Of a stretch of 64,000 bases of DNA, positions 55,561 to 64,000 are shown one piece after another (the stretch's first letter is position 1; every line of letters starts with the position of its first letter). The translations under genes and the position numbers were made by a program. The notes under the pieces are model-generated. The model saw only the letters and a program-made list of their open reading frames with translations, was not told the DNA's origin and made no database searches. The stretch spans positions 3,498,501-3,562,500 of the forward strand of contig NZ_CP060404.1 of assembly GCF_014295035.1 (NCBI RefSeq), read 5' to 3'. Origin of the DNA: Streptomyces buecherae (GTDB lineage Bacteria > Actinomycetota > Actinomycetes > Streptomycetales > Streptomycetaceae).

Positions 55561-57110
55561 GCGTCGCCTCCGTCAGCCCGTCCGTCACGGTCCGCGGACC
55601 CGTTCCCAGGCGCGGATTCTCCCCCGGGCTCGGCCTCGGCCTCGGGCCCGGACTCGCTCTCGCCCCCGGGTGCGGGCGCCGGCTCGGACGCGCTCTCGGC
55701 CTCGGTCGCGGCCTTGGCCTCCGGTTCGGACGGGGTCGCGGGCTCGGGTCCATCCGCGCCGCCCGCCTCGGTGGACGCGGCCGGAGCCGCCTGTTCACCG
55801 GCTGCGGCGGGCGCGGCCGGCGGCGTCTCGGGGTCCGGGGCGGGCGTGGCCGCGGGGACCTCGGGGGCCGAGGCGGGCGTGGCCTCGGTGTCCGGGGCGG
55901 GCGTGGTGGCGCGCGGGGCGGCCGGGCGTTCCCGACTTACCGACGGCGTGTCGGTTGCCGGGCGGGCGTCGTGCCACGGGGCGTCGGGGGTCCGCCGGGC
56001 GGGGCGCGCCGCGGGGGTCGCGGCCTCGTCCGCGCCGGCGTGCTCCTCGCCCGCGGCTCGCTGGCTGGCCGAACCGGCGCTCGCGCTCCGGGCGCGCCGG
56101 GGCGGGCGCGCGGCGGGCGCGCCGGCTTGCGCGGCACCCTCCGGGCCCGGCTCGACGGCGGCGCCCTGGGCGCCCTGGGCGTCGGTCGCGGCCTGTTGAC
56201 TGGCCGAGCCGGCGCTCACCGAGCGGGTGCGCCGGACCGGGCGGTCGCCCTTGGCGGCCGGTCCGCCCGCCGCGCGTGCGCCGCGCGCCGGGCGGGCCGG
56301 CGCGGGCGGGAGCTGGCCCTTGAGCGGGCCCCAGTCGTTGGGGTCGGGCACGCCGGGCGGCAGCATCTGCCGCCGCTTGGGCCCGCCGTGGTCGGACTCC
56401 CCCGGCTCCTTGGCGCCCGGCCACGCCTTGGCGACCCGCGCCGCCAGCACGAAGTCCTTGCGCAGCGGGTGGCCCTCGAACCCGTCGGGCAGCAGCAGCG
56501 GCACCAGGTTCGGGTGGTCGGTGAAGTCGACGCCGAACATCTCGTGCGTCTCGCGCTCGTGCCAGGCGGCGCCCGGGTAGACGTCGATGGCCGTGGGCAG
56601 CGTCGGCGCGTCGTGCGGAACGGTCGTACGGACCAGCAGCCGCCGCAGCCCCGTGGGGCCGGCCGGCTCGGCGCCGCCCGGCGCGTGCTCGGGCAGCTCA
56701 GCGCCGTCCTGCGCGCCGGCGCTCGCGGCGCGCTCCGCCCGGGCCACCGCGTCGGCGGTGGGCAGGGCGGCGACGTGCGCGGCGACGCGCAGGCCCGTGC
56801 CCGGCTCGTCCACCGCGCTCAGCCAGTCGAAGTAGGTGCAACCCAGCTCGGTGCGGGCGGCCTGGAGCGCGGGGATCCAGGACTCGGCCGGCACGTCGAC
56901 GGTCAGCAGCTCGTAGGTCTCCTCGGCGCGCGCGCCGGCGCCGAACAGGTCCTCCGCGGAGCGCGGCAGCCAGCCCACCGGCGCCGCCGGCTCGGGACTG
57001 GTCCCCGTACCGCCCACGGCGTCCCCGCCGTCGGCGGCGGCTCGGGCCGTGGCCGCGTCGCCCGCGCTGACCGCGTCCGCGGCCCGCCCGGGATCGTCCG
57101 GCGTGCTCAT
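55557..57110 (-). CDS. nuoC: NADH-quinone oxidoreductase subunit C with repetitive C-terminal extension
   Basis: NuoC is a peripheral-arm scaffold subunit. Residues about 45-235 hold the 30-kDa domain: [59 protein letters not shown] and GHPLRKDFV. Residues 240-517 are a low-complexity Ala/Pro/Glu/Arg-rich extension with two near-copies (293-307 and 338-352) of RR(T/A)RS(V/A)SAGSASQ. There is no NuoD part, so this is not a NuoCD fusion. It lies between nuoB (overlapping) and nuoH. Confidence 0.92.
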   Translation of the reverse strand: MSTPDDPGRAADAVSAGDAATARAAADGGDAVGGTGTSPEPAAPVGWLPRSAEDLFGAGARAEETYELLTVDVPAESWIPALQAARTELGCTYFDWLSAVDEPGTGLRVAAHVAALPTADAVARAERAASAGAQDGAELPEHAPGGAEPAGPTGLRRLLVRTTVPHDAPTLPTAIDVYPGAAWHERETHEMFGVDFTDHPNLVPLLLPDGFEGHPLRKDFVLAARVAKAWPGAKEPGESDHGGPKRRQMLPPGVPDPNDWGPLKGQLPPAPARPARGARAAGGPAAKGDRPVRRTRSVSAGSASQQAATDAQGAQGAAVEPGPEGAAQAGAPAARPPRRARSASAGSASQRAAGEEHAGADEAATPAARPARRTPDAPWHDARPATDTPSVSRERPAAPRATTPAPDTEATPASAPEVPAATPAPDPETPPAAPAAAGEQAAPAASTEAGGADGPEPATPSEPEAKAATEAESASEPAPAPGGESESGPEAEAEPGGESAPGNGSADRDGRADGGDA

Positions 57111-57760
57111 CGCGCGTCCTCCCCGGTCGGCTCCCGCCGCTCCGGCGCCGGCACCAGCGAGCTGCGCAGCGCGTCGGTGGAGGGGCGCGGCGCGGGGCCG
57201 TGCGGGTAGCGGCCCGCCAGCGACTCGTCGGCGATCTTCTCCTGGAGCTTGAGGATGCCCTGGAGGAGCGCCTCGGGCCGGGGCGGGCAGCCCGGCACGT
57301 ACACGTCGACGGGGATGATCTGGTCGACGCCCTTGGTGACGGAGTACGAGTCCCAGTACGGGCCGCCGCAGTTGGAGCAGGCGCCGAAGGAGATCACGTA
57401 CTTCGGCTCGGGCATCTGCTCGTACAGCCGCTTGATGGCGGGCGCCATCTTGTCCGTCACCGTGCCCGAGACGAGCATGAGGTCGGCTTGGCGCGGCCCC
57501 GGCGCGAAGGGGATCACGCCGAGCCGGATGAAGTCGTGTCGGGCCATCGACGCGGCGATGAACTCGATCGCGCAGCAGGCCAGGCCGAAGTTGAAGACCC
57601 AGAGGCTGTAGCGGCGGCCCCAGTTGAGGATGACCTTCATCGGTTCGGGTGCCAGCCGGGCCAGCGGGCCGAGCCGGCTCGCGCCACGCACGGCGTCAGC
57701 GGGTCGCGCGACCGTGGGCGTGGGCAGGTCCACGGGGGTCGTCCGGGGGGTCACGTCCAT
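57107..57760 (-). CDS. nuoB: NADH-quinone oxidoreductase subunit B
   Basis: NuoB holds cluster N2, the last redox centre before quinone. The 217-residue product has [17 protein letters not shown] (Cys62, Cys63), [20 protein letters not shown] (Cys128) and [18 protein letters not shown] (Cys158), so all four ligands are present. The ATG at 57760 overlaps nuoA by ten bases and has GAAGGGCG upstream; the frame is open further upstream through nuoA. N- and C-terminal tails are short. Confidence 0.95.
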   Translation of the reverse strand: MDVTPRTTPVDLPTPTVARPADAVRGASRLGPLARLAPEPMKVILNWGRRYSLWVFNFGLACCAIEFIAASMARHDFIRLGVIPFAPGPRQADLMLVSGTVTDKMAPAIKRLYEQMPEPKYVISFGACSNCGGPYWDSYSVTKGVDQIIPVDVYVPGCPPRPEALLQGILKLQEKIADESLAGRYPHGPAPRPSTDALRSSLVPAPERREPTGEDAR

Positions 57761-58221
57761 TCGAGGACGCCCTTCTTCCATGCGTACAACAGGCCGACGG
57801 TCAGGAAGCCGAGGAAGACGAACATCTCCACCAGGGTGGTGCCGCCGAAGCCGGGTTCGGCGAAGACGGTCGCCCAGGGGAAGAGGAAGATCGAGTCCAC
57901 CGCGAAGATCACGTACAGGAAGGCGTACACGTAGTAGCGCACCTGGGTGTGTGCCCAGCCCTCGCCGACCGGGTCCACGCCGCACTCGTAGGTGAGCAGC
58001 TTCTCCGGCGTCGGCACCACGGGGCGCAGCAGCCGGCCGCCCACGAAGGCGACGGTCAGGAAGAGGACGCCGACGACCGCGAGGAGACCGACGGTCGAGT
58101 AGCCGTCGAAGTACGCGGCGGCCCACTGGGTGGGGGTGTCCGCGGCGGGGACCGCCCCGTGGCCCGGGGGCCCGCCGGCGGGCGCGACCGCCATCTCCGG
58201 CACGTCCGTCACATACGTCAC
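57751..58221 (-). CDS. nuoA: NADH-quinone oxidoreductase subunit A
   Basis: A small three-helix subunit. The 156-residue product has [40 protein letters not shown] and PWATVF, the NuoA signatures. About 30 polar residues precede the first helix. GTG 58221 follows AGGGA; other starts at 58281 or at a downstream ATG are possible. It is the first gene of the ten-gene nuo cluster. Confidence 0.9.
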   Translation of the reverse strand: MTYVTDVPEMAVAPAGGPPGHGAVPAADTPTQWAAAYFDGYSTVGLLAVVGVLFLTVAFVGGRLLRPVVPTPEKLLTYECGVDPVGEGWAHTQVRYYVYAFLYVIFAVDSIFLFPWATVFAEPGFGGTTLVEMFVFLGFLTVGLLYAWKKGVLEWT

Positions 58222-58325
58222 GTCCGTCCCTCGCTCCCTCTGCCGCTCTTCGGCCTGGTGGATGCTTGCCGCCCAGCTCACCGCCGCTTTCCGCAGAGGC
58301 GGTACCGGCGATCCATACGGACGGG

Positions 58326-58331
58326 AGTCTA
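58326..58331 (-). promoter_or_regulatory. candidate -10 of the nuo operon
   Basis: TAGACT on the minus strand is a perfect match to the vegetative -10 consensus, about 105 bases before nuoA. The -35 position is weak, so activator help may be needed. Confidence 0.4.
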
Positions 58332-58358
58332 GGCCCTGCGCGCACCCCGATGGCCAGC

Positions 58359-58386
58359 CTGTCCACAGGGGGTGGGGTTATCCCCA
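58359..58386. promoter_or_regulatory. two DnaA-box-like nonamers
   Basis: CTGTCCACA (58359-58367) differs by one base from the Streptomyces DnaA box TTGTCCACA, and TTATCCCCA (58378-58386) by one base from TTATCCACA. Both point the same way, 19 bases apart, between the nuoA promoter and the kinase gene. Chance matches are possible. Confidence 0.35.
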
Positions 58387-58445
58387 GGTCGCCGGGTGGA
58401 CTTTCCCCATGGCCTTTTGGGGACTTGGCCCGGCAGGCTTGGGGT

Positions 58446-59804
58446 ATGAACGCCAGACCTGCGGCCGATTCACCTGTGAATGTGTCCGGTGCCACGTCCG
58501 CCGGCACCGCCCCCGGCACCCAGACCGACGGCCGCGCCACCACCGCTCGTCGTCACCCCGCGCCGGGCGCGGGCCACGAAGCCGCGCGCCCCGCCTCGAC
58601 CGCCACCGAGCCCGGCCGGGCGGCCGGGGCCACGACCGGGCCCACCGAGACCGTCGAAGACCAGGACCGGCTGCCGCGCCCGCCGGCCTTCGGGTTTCCG
58701 GGCGCCACCTGGCGCGAGATCGCGCACCTGCTCACCAACCTGCCGGTGGGCATGTTCGGGTTCGTCTACGTGGCGAGTTGGTTCTCCACCGGCGTCGCCC
58801 TGTCGATCACCGTCGTGGGGCTGCCGATGCTGGCGCTCGGGTTGCTCGGCAGCCGGCAGATCGGCAAGTTCGAGCGGCGGCGCGCCCAGGTGCTGCTCGA
58901 CGTGCACGTCGACGAGCCGAGCCCGTTGCGGCACCGCACGCACGGCGGCTTCTTCCCCTGGTTGTGGACGAGCCTGAAGGACACCGTCGGCTGGCGGCAC
59001 ACGCTCTACCTGCTCGTACGTCTGCCGTGGGACGTGCTGACCTTCACCGTCACGCTGGTCGGCCTGTTCGTCGCCTGGCCGGTGCTGCCGTGGGTGGCGC
59101 GCGGCCTGGCCCATGTGGACCGGGCGATGGTGCGCGGGCTGCTCTCGCCCTCCGACGAGTTGGAGCGGCGCATCGCGGAGCTGGAGTCGGATCGCGGCGT
59201 CGTGGTCGACACCGCCGCCGCCGACCTGCGCCGCATCGAACGCGACCTGCACGACGGAGCCCAGGCCCGCCTCGTCGCCCTCGCCATGGACCTCGGCCTC
59301 GCCAAGGAAAAACTCACCGAAGACCCCGAAGCCGCCGCCAAAATGGTCGACGAAGCCCACGGCGAAGTGAAAATAGCCCTCCAAGAACTCCGCGACCTCG
59401 CCCGCGGCATCCACCCCGCCATCCTCACCGACCGCGGCCTCGGCCCCGCCCTGTCCTCACTGGCCGCCCGCTGTACGGTCCGCACCACCATCTCCGTCGA
59501 TCTGGACGAGCGCCCCGCCCCGGCGATCGAGGGCATCGCGTACTTCACCGTCTCCGAACTCCTCCAGAACATCAGCAAGCACAGCCAGGCCCGGGCGGCG
59601 ACGGTCGAGCTGTGGCGTACCGAGCACCGGCTGCTGGTCCAGGTGTGGGACAACGGCGTGGGCGGCGCCGACACCAGCGGCGGCGGGCTGGCCGGGCTCG
59701 CGGAGCGGCTGGGCTCGGTCGACGGCCTGCTCGTCATCGCCTCGCCGGCCGGCGGCCCGACGACGATCACCGCCGAACTGCCCTGGCGCGACCGCACCCC
59801 GTAG
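58446..59804 (+). CDS. sensor histidine kinase (NarL/DesK-type, HisKA_3), first copy
   Basis: The 452-residue kinase starts [20 protein letters not shown]. Residues 1-80 are low-complexity. About 85-230 form a membrane sensor domain with two pairs of helices ([37 protein letters not shown]). The dimerisation/phosphoacceptor motif [20 protein letters not shown] has His269, and the HATPase domain has [13 protein letters not shown] and DNGVGG then [11 protein letters not shown]. The phosphoacceptor region is identical in DNA to that of the next kinase gene over 275 bases. It is followed by a second kinase and a response regulator. Confidence 0.92.
   Translation: MNARPAADSPVNVSGATSAGTAPGTQTDGRATTARRHPAPGAGHEAARPASTATEPGRAAGATTGPTETVEDQDRLPRPPAFGFPGATWREIAHLLTNLPVGMFGFVYVASWFSTGVALSITVVGLPMLALGLLGSRQIGKFERRRAQVLLDVHVDEPSPLRHRTHGGFFPWLWTSLKDTVGWRHTLYLLVRLPWDVLTFTVTLVGLFVAWPVLPWVARGLAHVDRAMVRGLLSPSDELERRIAELESDRGVVVDTAAADLRRIERDLHDGAQARLVALAMDLGLAKEKLTEDPEAAAKMVDEAHGEVKIALQELRDLARGIHPAILTDRGLGPALSSLAARCTVRTTISVDLDERPAPAIEGIAYFTVSELLQNISKHSQARAATVELWRTEHRLLVQVWDNGVGGADTSGGGLAGLAERLGSVDGLLVIASPAGGPTTITAELPWRDRTP
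59178..59452 (+). repeat. 275-bp exact repeat, copy 1 (copy 2 at 60715-60989)
   Basis: Bases 59178-59452 and 60715-60989 are identical at every position I compared, with a constant offset of 1537. A second identical block at the same offset covers 59523-59593 and 61060-61130 (71 bp). Between and outside the blocks the genes differ freely, also at synonymous sites. This is the mark of recent gene conversion between tandem paralogues. Confidence 0.92.
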
Positions 59805-60003
59805 CGGCCCGGGAGGGGGCCAGGAACACGGTCGGGTACCGGGGACCCACCGGTCGGGGTAGGGAAAACCCCCTCCCGAAGAGGGCGACGGCCTCCATGG
59901 TCGAAACCGGCCCGGTCCGACAGCCTTGAGGTAGTTCAGGGGCGAGGCGCCCTCCGAGCCGCACGTGGCGGCACGGGCGAAGGACCGGAGGACGGACGAG
60001 AAG

Positions 60004-61335
60004 ATGGCTACCGCATACGGATCTGATCCGCACAGTGCCGAGCTGGGCAGCCACCGGCTGCCGGCCGGCCTGCGCGCCCCCTTCGAGGCCCGCACCTGGC
60101 GCGAGCTGTGCCACCTCCTCCTCAACCTGCCGATCGCCCTGCTGACCTTCACGTACGCGATCGTCATGTTCTCGCTCGGCGTCGGCTTGCTGGTGACCTT
60201 CCTCGGGGTGCCGATCCTGGCCCTGACGCTGCTCGGGGCGCGGGGGCTCGGCGTCGTGGAGCGGGGGCGCGCCCGCCTGCTGCTGCGCCACGACGTCGCC
60301 GCGCCCGCCCCCGTGGTGCGCCCGGGCGACAAGCACGGCGCGTTCGCCTGGATGGGGGCGATGCTCAAGAGCGGCGACTCGTGGCGGCAGTTGTTGTACG
60401 CCGTGCTGCTCTTCCCGTGGTCGCTGTGCACCTTCGTCATCAGCGTGGTCGTCACCGTGAACGGTTGGGTCCTGCTGACCTATCCGCTGTGGCACTGGAC
60501 CATCCCGCGTTACTCGGACCAGCCCGGCATGCAGCTCTGGTCGGACGGGGACAACGGCTTCTACCTGGACACGGCCTTCGAGTTGGCATTCACCAGCGCG
60601 GTCGGCGCCGCGTTCGTGCTGACCGCGCCGTGGATGATCCGGGGCATGGCGTTCGTGGACCGGCTGATGGTGTCGGGGCTGCTCGGCCCGTCGCAGCTCG
60701 CGAGCCGGGTCACCGAGCTGGAGTCGGATCGCGGCGTCGTGGTCGACACCGCCGCCGCCGACCTGCGCCGCATCGAACGCGACCTGCACGACGGAGCCCA
60801 GGCCCGCCTCGTCGCCCTCGCCATGGACCTCGGCCTCGCCAAGGAAAAACTCACCGAAGACCCCGAAGCCGCCGCCAAAATGGTCGACGAAGCCCACGGC
60901 GAAGTGAAAATAGCCCTCCAAGAACTCCGCGACCTCGCCCGCGGCATCCACCCCGCCATCCTCACCGACCGCGGCCTCGGCCCCGCCCTCTCCGCCCTCG
61001 CGGCCCGCTGCACCGTCCCCGTGAAGGTGCTCGTGGACCTCACCGCGCGGCCGGCCCCCGCGATCGAGGGCATCGCGTACTTCACCGTCTCCGAACTCCT
61101 CCAGAACATCAGCAAGCACAGCCAGGCCCGCACGGCCGGGGTCGACGTGTGGCGTGCCGACACCCGGCTGATGTTGCAGGTCACGGACGACGGCAAGGGC
61201 GGCGCGGACACCTCGGCGGGCTCAGGGCTCGCCGGCCTGGCCGAGCGGCTCGACGCGGTGGACGGCCTGCTGGTCGTGGACTCCCCGGTGGGCGGGCCGA
61301 CGACGGTCACGGCCGAGCTGCCCTGGCGGGGCTGA
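60004..61335 (+). CDS. sensor histidine kinase (NarL/DesK-type, HisKA_3), second copy
   Basis: The 443-residue kinase starts MATAYGSDPHSAELGSHRLP. A membrane sensor domain (about 30-225) has helices in the same layout as the first kinase but a different loop (HWTIPRYSDQPGMQLWSDGD). The phosphoacceptor His262 lies in [15 protein letters not shown], followed by [13 protein letters not shown] and DDGKGGADTSAGSGLAGLAE. It is a tandem paralogue of the preceding gene, about 200 bases upstream of it in origin and transcribed the same way. One or both probably phosphorylate the downstream regulator. Confidence 0.92.
   Translation: MATAYGSDPHSAELGSHRLPAGLRAPFEARTWRELCHLLLNLPIALLTFTYAIVMFSLGVGLLVTFLGVPILALTLLGARGLGVVERGRARLLLRHDVAAPAPVVRPGDKHGAFAWMGAMLKSGDSWRQLLYAVLLFPWSLCTFVISVVVTVNGWVLLTYPLWHWTIPRYSDQPGMQLWSDGDNGFYLDTAFELAFTSAVGAAFVLTAPWMIRGMAFVDRLMVSGLLGPSQLASRVTELESDRGVVVDTAAADLRRIERDLHDGAQARLVALAMDLGLAKEKLTEDPEAAAKMVDEAHGEVKIALQELRDLARGIHPAILTDRGLGPALSALAARCTVPVKVLVDLTARPAPAIEGIAYFTVSELLQNISKHSQARTAGVDVWRADTRLMLQVTDDGKGGADTSAGSGLAGLAERLDAVDGLLVVDSPVGGPTTVTAELPWRG
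60715..60989 (+). repeat. 275-bp exact repeat, copy 2 (copy 1 at 59178-59452)
   Basis: Second copy of the identical block that encodes the phosphoacceptor helix and its surroundings. See copy 1 for the comparison. Confidence 0.92.
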
Positions 61336-61591
61336 GCCCCGCTGGGCCGCGGTGGCCAAACCCGCGGTGGCCCCGTAGCGGCGCGAAAGACCACCCCTGG
61401 TCGCCCCCTGCGGTGCGCGGCGCGACCTCACCTTCCCCCCCAGGTCGCCTGGCGCCCCTGGTCGTCGGGCGGGAAAACGTCCCCCTACATCTCGGCATTC
61501 GGTCCCGGAGCACGCCGCTCCGGGACTGATTGCTGAGATGCTGTGCCCCAAGGGGTCGGTGCCGGGGGGCAAGAACACTGTGGAGGCAAGG

Positions 61592-62251
61592 GTGCGGGTG
61601 GTCATCGCCGAAGATTCGGTGCTGCTTCGGGAGGGCCTGACCCGGCTCTTGACCGACCGCGGACACGATGTCGTCGCCGGGGTGGGCGACGCGGAGGCGC
61701 TGCTCAAGTCGGTGGCGGCGCTGGCCGCGGACGGCGCGCTGCCGGATGTGGTGGTGGCGGACGTACGCATGCCGCCGACCCACACCGACGAGGGCGTACG
61801 CGCCGCCGTGCAGCTCCGGCGCGACCACCCCGACCTGGGCGTCCTGGTGCTGTCGCAGTACGTCGAGGAGCAGTACGCCACGGAGTTGCTGGCCGGCAGC
61901 AGCCGCGGGGTGGGGTACCTCCTCAAGGACCGGGTGGCCGAGGTCCGCGAGTTCGCCGACGCCGTGGTCCGGGTGGCCGAGGGCGGCACGGCCCTCGACC
62001 CCGAGGTGGTCGCCCAGCTCCTCGGCCGCAGCCGCAAGCAGGACGTGCTGGCCGGTCTGACGCCGCGCGAGCGCGAGGTCCTAGGACTTATGGCCGAGGG
62101 ACGGACGAATTCCGCCATTGCCCGCCAGCTCGTCGTCAGCGACGGCGCCGTGGAGAAACACGTCAGCAATATCTTCCTGAAACTGGGCCTCTCCCAGAGC
62201 GACGGCGACCACCGTCGCGTACTGGCCGTGCTCACCTATATCAACTCCTGA
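61592..62251 (+). CDS. LuxR/NarL family response regulator
   Basis: The 219-residue regulator starts at GTG 61592 (MRVVIAEDSVLLREGLTRLL), five bases after GGAGG; the frame is open back to 61538. The receiver domain has Asp7/Asp8-type acidic residues, the phosphoacceptor Asp57 in VVADVRMPP and the conserved lysine in YLLKDRVAE. The C-terminal LuxR helix-turn-helix has LTPREREVLGLMAEGRTNSA and VEKHVSNIFLKLGL. It follows the two kinases in the same direction and is their likely partner. Targets unknown. Confidence 0.93.
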   Translation: MRVVIAEDSVLLREGLTRLLTDRGHDVVAGVGDAEALLKSVAALAADGALPDVVVADVRMPPTHTDEGVRAAVQLRRDHPDLGVLVLSQYVEEQYATELLAGSSRGVGYLLKDRVAEVREFADAVVRVAEGGTALDPEVVAQLLGRSRKQDVLAGLTPREREVLGLMAEGRTNSAIARQLVVSDGAVEKHVSNIFLKLGLSQSDGDHRRVLAVLTYINS

Positions 62252-62568
62252 CAACCGGCCGATCGACGACGCAGCAAATGCACGCCGGTCGGCCGAGCGA
62301 GTCGTACAACAAAAGTCCGGCGGAGAACACCACCGCAGCGATGACAGAGCCCGCCCGGAAATGGACGCAAAGGGCGAACAAACCGTGGCAAAGCGCGCCA
62401 CGCATGTGGCACGCACCACCGTCCACCATGTGATCCGTCCCGGGGAAGGTGACCCTTACCCACGTACGATGGGCAAGGGACGACCCATTGGCATCGCCCG
62501 GGGTCCGGGGGCATTCCCGGCGCCAACCAGCCCGTCGCGAGCCGCCGCCTCGAAGGAGGTCCGAAGCA
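62252..62568. other. intergenic region upstream of korA
   Basis: About 315 bases without a supported gene. A possible -10 (TACGAT, 62465-62470 region) has no fitting -35. AAGGAGGT at 62553-62560 is the korA ribosome site. Confidence 0.4.
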
Positions 62569-64000
62569 GTGACCAGCCAGGTCAACAGCACGGCCGAGCA
62601 GGCCGACCATGCCAAGCCGGCCGATTCAGCCGCCGCCAGCCAGACCGGGCCAGCGCCCACCGAAGGCCAGCACGGGGCCGGCACAAGCAAAGAAACCCGC
62701 CAGCTAGACCGAGTCATTATCCGTTTTGCGGGTGATTCGGGTGATGGTATGCAGTTGACGGGTGATCGGTTTACTTCGGAGACGGCGTCGTTTGGGAATG
62801 ACTTGTCGACGTTGCCGAATTTCCCGGCGGAGATTCGTGCGCCGGCTGGGACGTTGCCGGGTGTGTCGTCGTTCCAGTTGCATTTCGCGGATCATGACAT
62901 TCTGACGCCGGGGGATGCGCCGGATGTGTTGGTCGCGATGAATCCGGCGGCGTTGAAGGCGAACGTGGGGGATCTGCCGGCGGGTGCGGTGTTGATCGTG
63001 AACACGGATGAGTTCACGAAGCGTCCGATGGCGAAGGTGGGGTATGCGACCAGTCCGTTGGAGGACGGGTCGCTGGAAGCGTTCCAGGTGCATGGGGTGC
63101 CGTTGACGACGTTGACGGTCGAGGCACTCAAGGAGTTCGGGCTCAGTCGTAAGGAGGCTGAGCGGAGTAAGAACATGTTCGCGCTTGGCCTGTTGTCGTG
63201 GATGTATCACCGTCCGACGGAGGGTACTGAGGCGTATTTGCGGAAGAAGTTCGCGAAGAAGCCGCAGTTGGCGCAGGCGAACGTGACCGCGTTCCGCGCG
63301 GGGTGGAACTTCGGGGAGACCACGGAGGATTTCGCGGTCTCCTATGAGGTGGCTCCGGCCTCGTCCGCGTTCCAGGCTGGGGTGTATCGCAACATCTCCG
63401 GGAACCTGGCGTTGGCCTACGGCCTGGTCGCGGCCTCGGTGCAGGCGGAGTTGCCCCTGTTCCTGGGCTCGTATCCGATCACTCCGGCGTCGGATATTTT
63501 GCATGAGTTGTCGCGGCACAAGAACTTCGGGGTGCGCTCGTTCCAGGCTGAGGATGAGATCGCGGGGATCGGGGCGGCGTTGGGGGCGGCCTTTGGTGGG
63601 TCGTTGGCGGTGACGACGACCTCGGGGCCTGGGGTGGCGCTCAAGTCGGAGACGATCGGGCTCGCGGTCTCGCTGGAACTCCCGTTGGTGGTGGTGGATA
63701 TTCAGCGGGGTGGGCCTTCTACGGGGTTGCCGACGAAGACGGAGCAGGCGGACTTGTTGCAGGCCATGTATGGCCGTAACGGTGAGGCTCCGGTGCCGAT
63801 CGTGGCGCCGTCGACGCCGGCGGACTGTTTCGATGCGGCGTTGGAGGCGGCGCGGATCGCGTTGGTGTATCGCACGCCGGTGTTCTTGCTCTCGGATGGG
63901 TATTTGGCCAATGGTTCGGAGCCGTGGCGGGTGCCGGATGTGGAGGGGTTGCCGGATTTGCGGGTGCGGTTCGCCTCGGGGCCCAATCATGAGTTGGCGG
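62569..64000 (+). CDS. korA: 2-oxoacid:ferredoxin oxidoreductase subunit alpha (partial)
   Basis: The alpha subunit of the KorAB-type enzyme that oxidises 2-oxoglutarate (or another 2-oxoacid) to the acyl-CoA with reduction of ferredoxin. GTG 62569 follows AAGGAGGT by eight bases. Residues 1-45 are a polar low-complexity leader. The gamma-type domain begins at VIIRFAGDSGDGMQLTGDRF and the alpha domain at SYPITPASDILHELSRHKNF, then TTTSGPGVALKSE. At about 62705 third positions switch from mostly C to mostly G and T, unlike the neighbours. The gene runs off the right edge; korB is expected next. Confidence 0.93.
   Translation, partial: MTSQVNSTAEQADHAKPADSAAASQTGPAPTEGQHGAGTSKETRQLDRVIIRFAGDSGDGMQLTGDRFTSETASFGNDLSTLPNFPAEIRAPAGTLPGVSSFQLHFADHDILTPGDAPDVLVAMNPAALKANVGDLPAGAVLIVNTDEFTKRPMAKVGYATSPLEDGSLEAFQVHGVPLTTLTVEALKEFGLSRKEAERSKNMFALGLLSWMYHRPTEGTEAYLRKKFAKKPQLAQANVTAFRAGWNFGETTEDFAVSYEVAPASSAFQAGVYRNISGNLALAYGLVAASVQAELPLFLGSYPITPASDILHELSRHKNFGVRSFQAEDEIAGIGAALGAAFGGSLAVTTTSGPGVALKSETIGLAVSLELPLVVVDIQRGGPSTGLPTKTEQADLLQAMYGRNGEAPVPIVAPSTPADCFDAALEAARIALVYRTPVFLLSDGYLANGSEPWRVPDVEGLPDLRVRFASGPNHELA

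Noticed and set aside
55557..57110. Possible NuoCD fusion that would account for missing nuoD
   Set aside because: The C-terminal 280 residues are low-complexity and contain none of the NuoD motifs.
62704..63990. 428-codon minus-strand frame opposite korA
   Set aside because: By-product of the G/T-rich third positions of korA. Its Arg/Pro/His-rich product has no recognisable domain.

Overview
The window is high-GC actinobacterial chromosome, almost certainly Streptomyces or a close relative. The evidence is C/G-biased third codon positions, many GTG and TTG starts, an acidic N-terminal extension on NusG, a zinc-type L33, and a gene order (rpsL-rpsG-fusA-tuf, rpoBC, rplJL, rplKA, nusG-secE-tRNA-Trp, aspartate aminotransferase, adenosine deaminase, murB, hadAB-rpmG-tRNAs, tRNA-Tyr, yajQ, htpX, a second nuo cluster, kinase pair, korA) that matches what I recall of the central Streptomyces core. 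Most of the first 36 kb is read on the minus strand.

Layout. 1-4.2 kb: start of the S10 ribosomal operon on the minus strand (rpsJ-rplC-rplD-rplW-rplB-rpsS-rplV-rpsC, the last cut by the window edge). 4.6-7.8 kb: a Uma2-type gene and a secreted PIG-L deacetylase. 8-12.5 kb: the streptomycin operon. 13-21.2 kb: a small DUF1707 membrane protein gene and rpoC/rpoB. 21.7-28 kb: rplL/rplJ with an L10-type leader, a lipoprotein, rplA/rplK, nusG/secE and tRNA-Trp. 27-36.4 kb: aminotransferase, adenosine deaminase, two TetR-controlled modules with visible operators, murB, hadB/hadA, rpmG, tRNA-Met and tRNA-Thr. 36.7-43 kb: a more variable stretch with an amidohydrolase, a lipoprotein that appears to start at ATT, an NAD-binding protein, a small secreted protein of unknown function, VanZ and tRNA-Tyr. 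43-46.5 kb: yajQ, an apparent sulfur-binding-domain/HNH restriction nuclease, yccF and htpX. 46.8-58.2 kb: a ten-gene nuo cluster (A-B-C-H-I-J-K-L-M-N) without nuoD, E, F or G. 58.4-62.3 kb: two related histidine kinases and one LuxR-type response regulator. 62.6 kb to the end: korA, cut by the window edge.

How it works together. Most of the window is translation and transcription machinery. The regulatory DNA is unusually readable: promoters for rpsL, rpoB, rplJ, rplK and the tRNA-Thr/Met unit; a near-identical 31-nt hairpin element in the rpsJ and rpsL leaders; a hairpin between rplL and rpoB; and strong terminators after tuf, rpoC, rplA, nusG and tRNA-Tyr.

The points most worth a second look are: the ATT-start lipoprotein; the paired operators of two TetR regulators; the candidate phosphorothioate-dependent restriction enzyme beside a tRNA-Tyr of the kind used as an integration site by SLP1; the nuo cluster lacking its quinone-site and NADH-input subunits, with long low-complexity tails and a candidate extra small gene; a 275-bp perfect repeat between the two kinase genes; and an Asn-to-Thr change in the rifampicin-binding region of RpoB.
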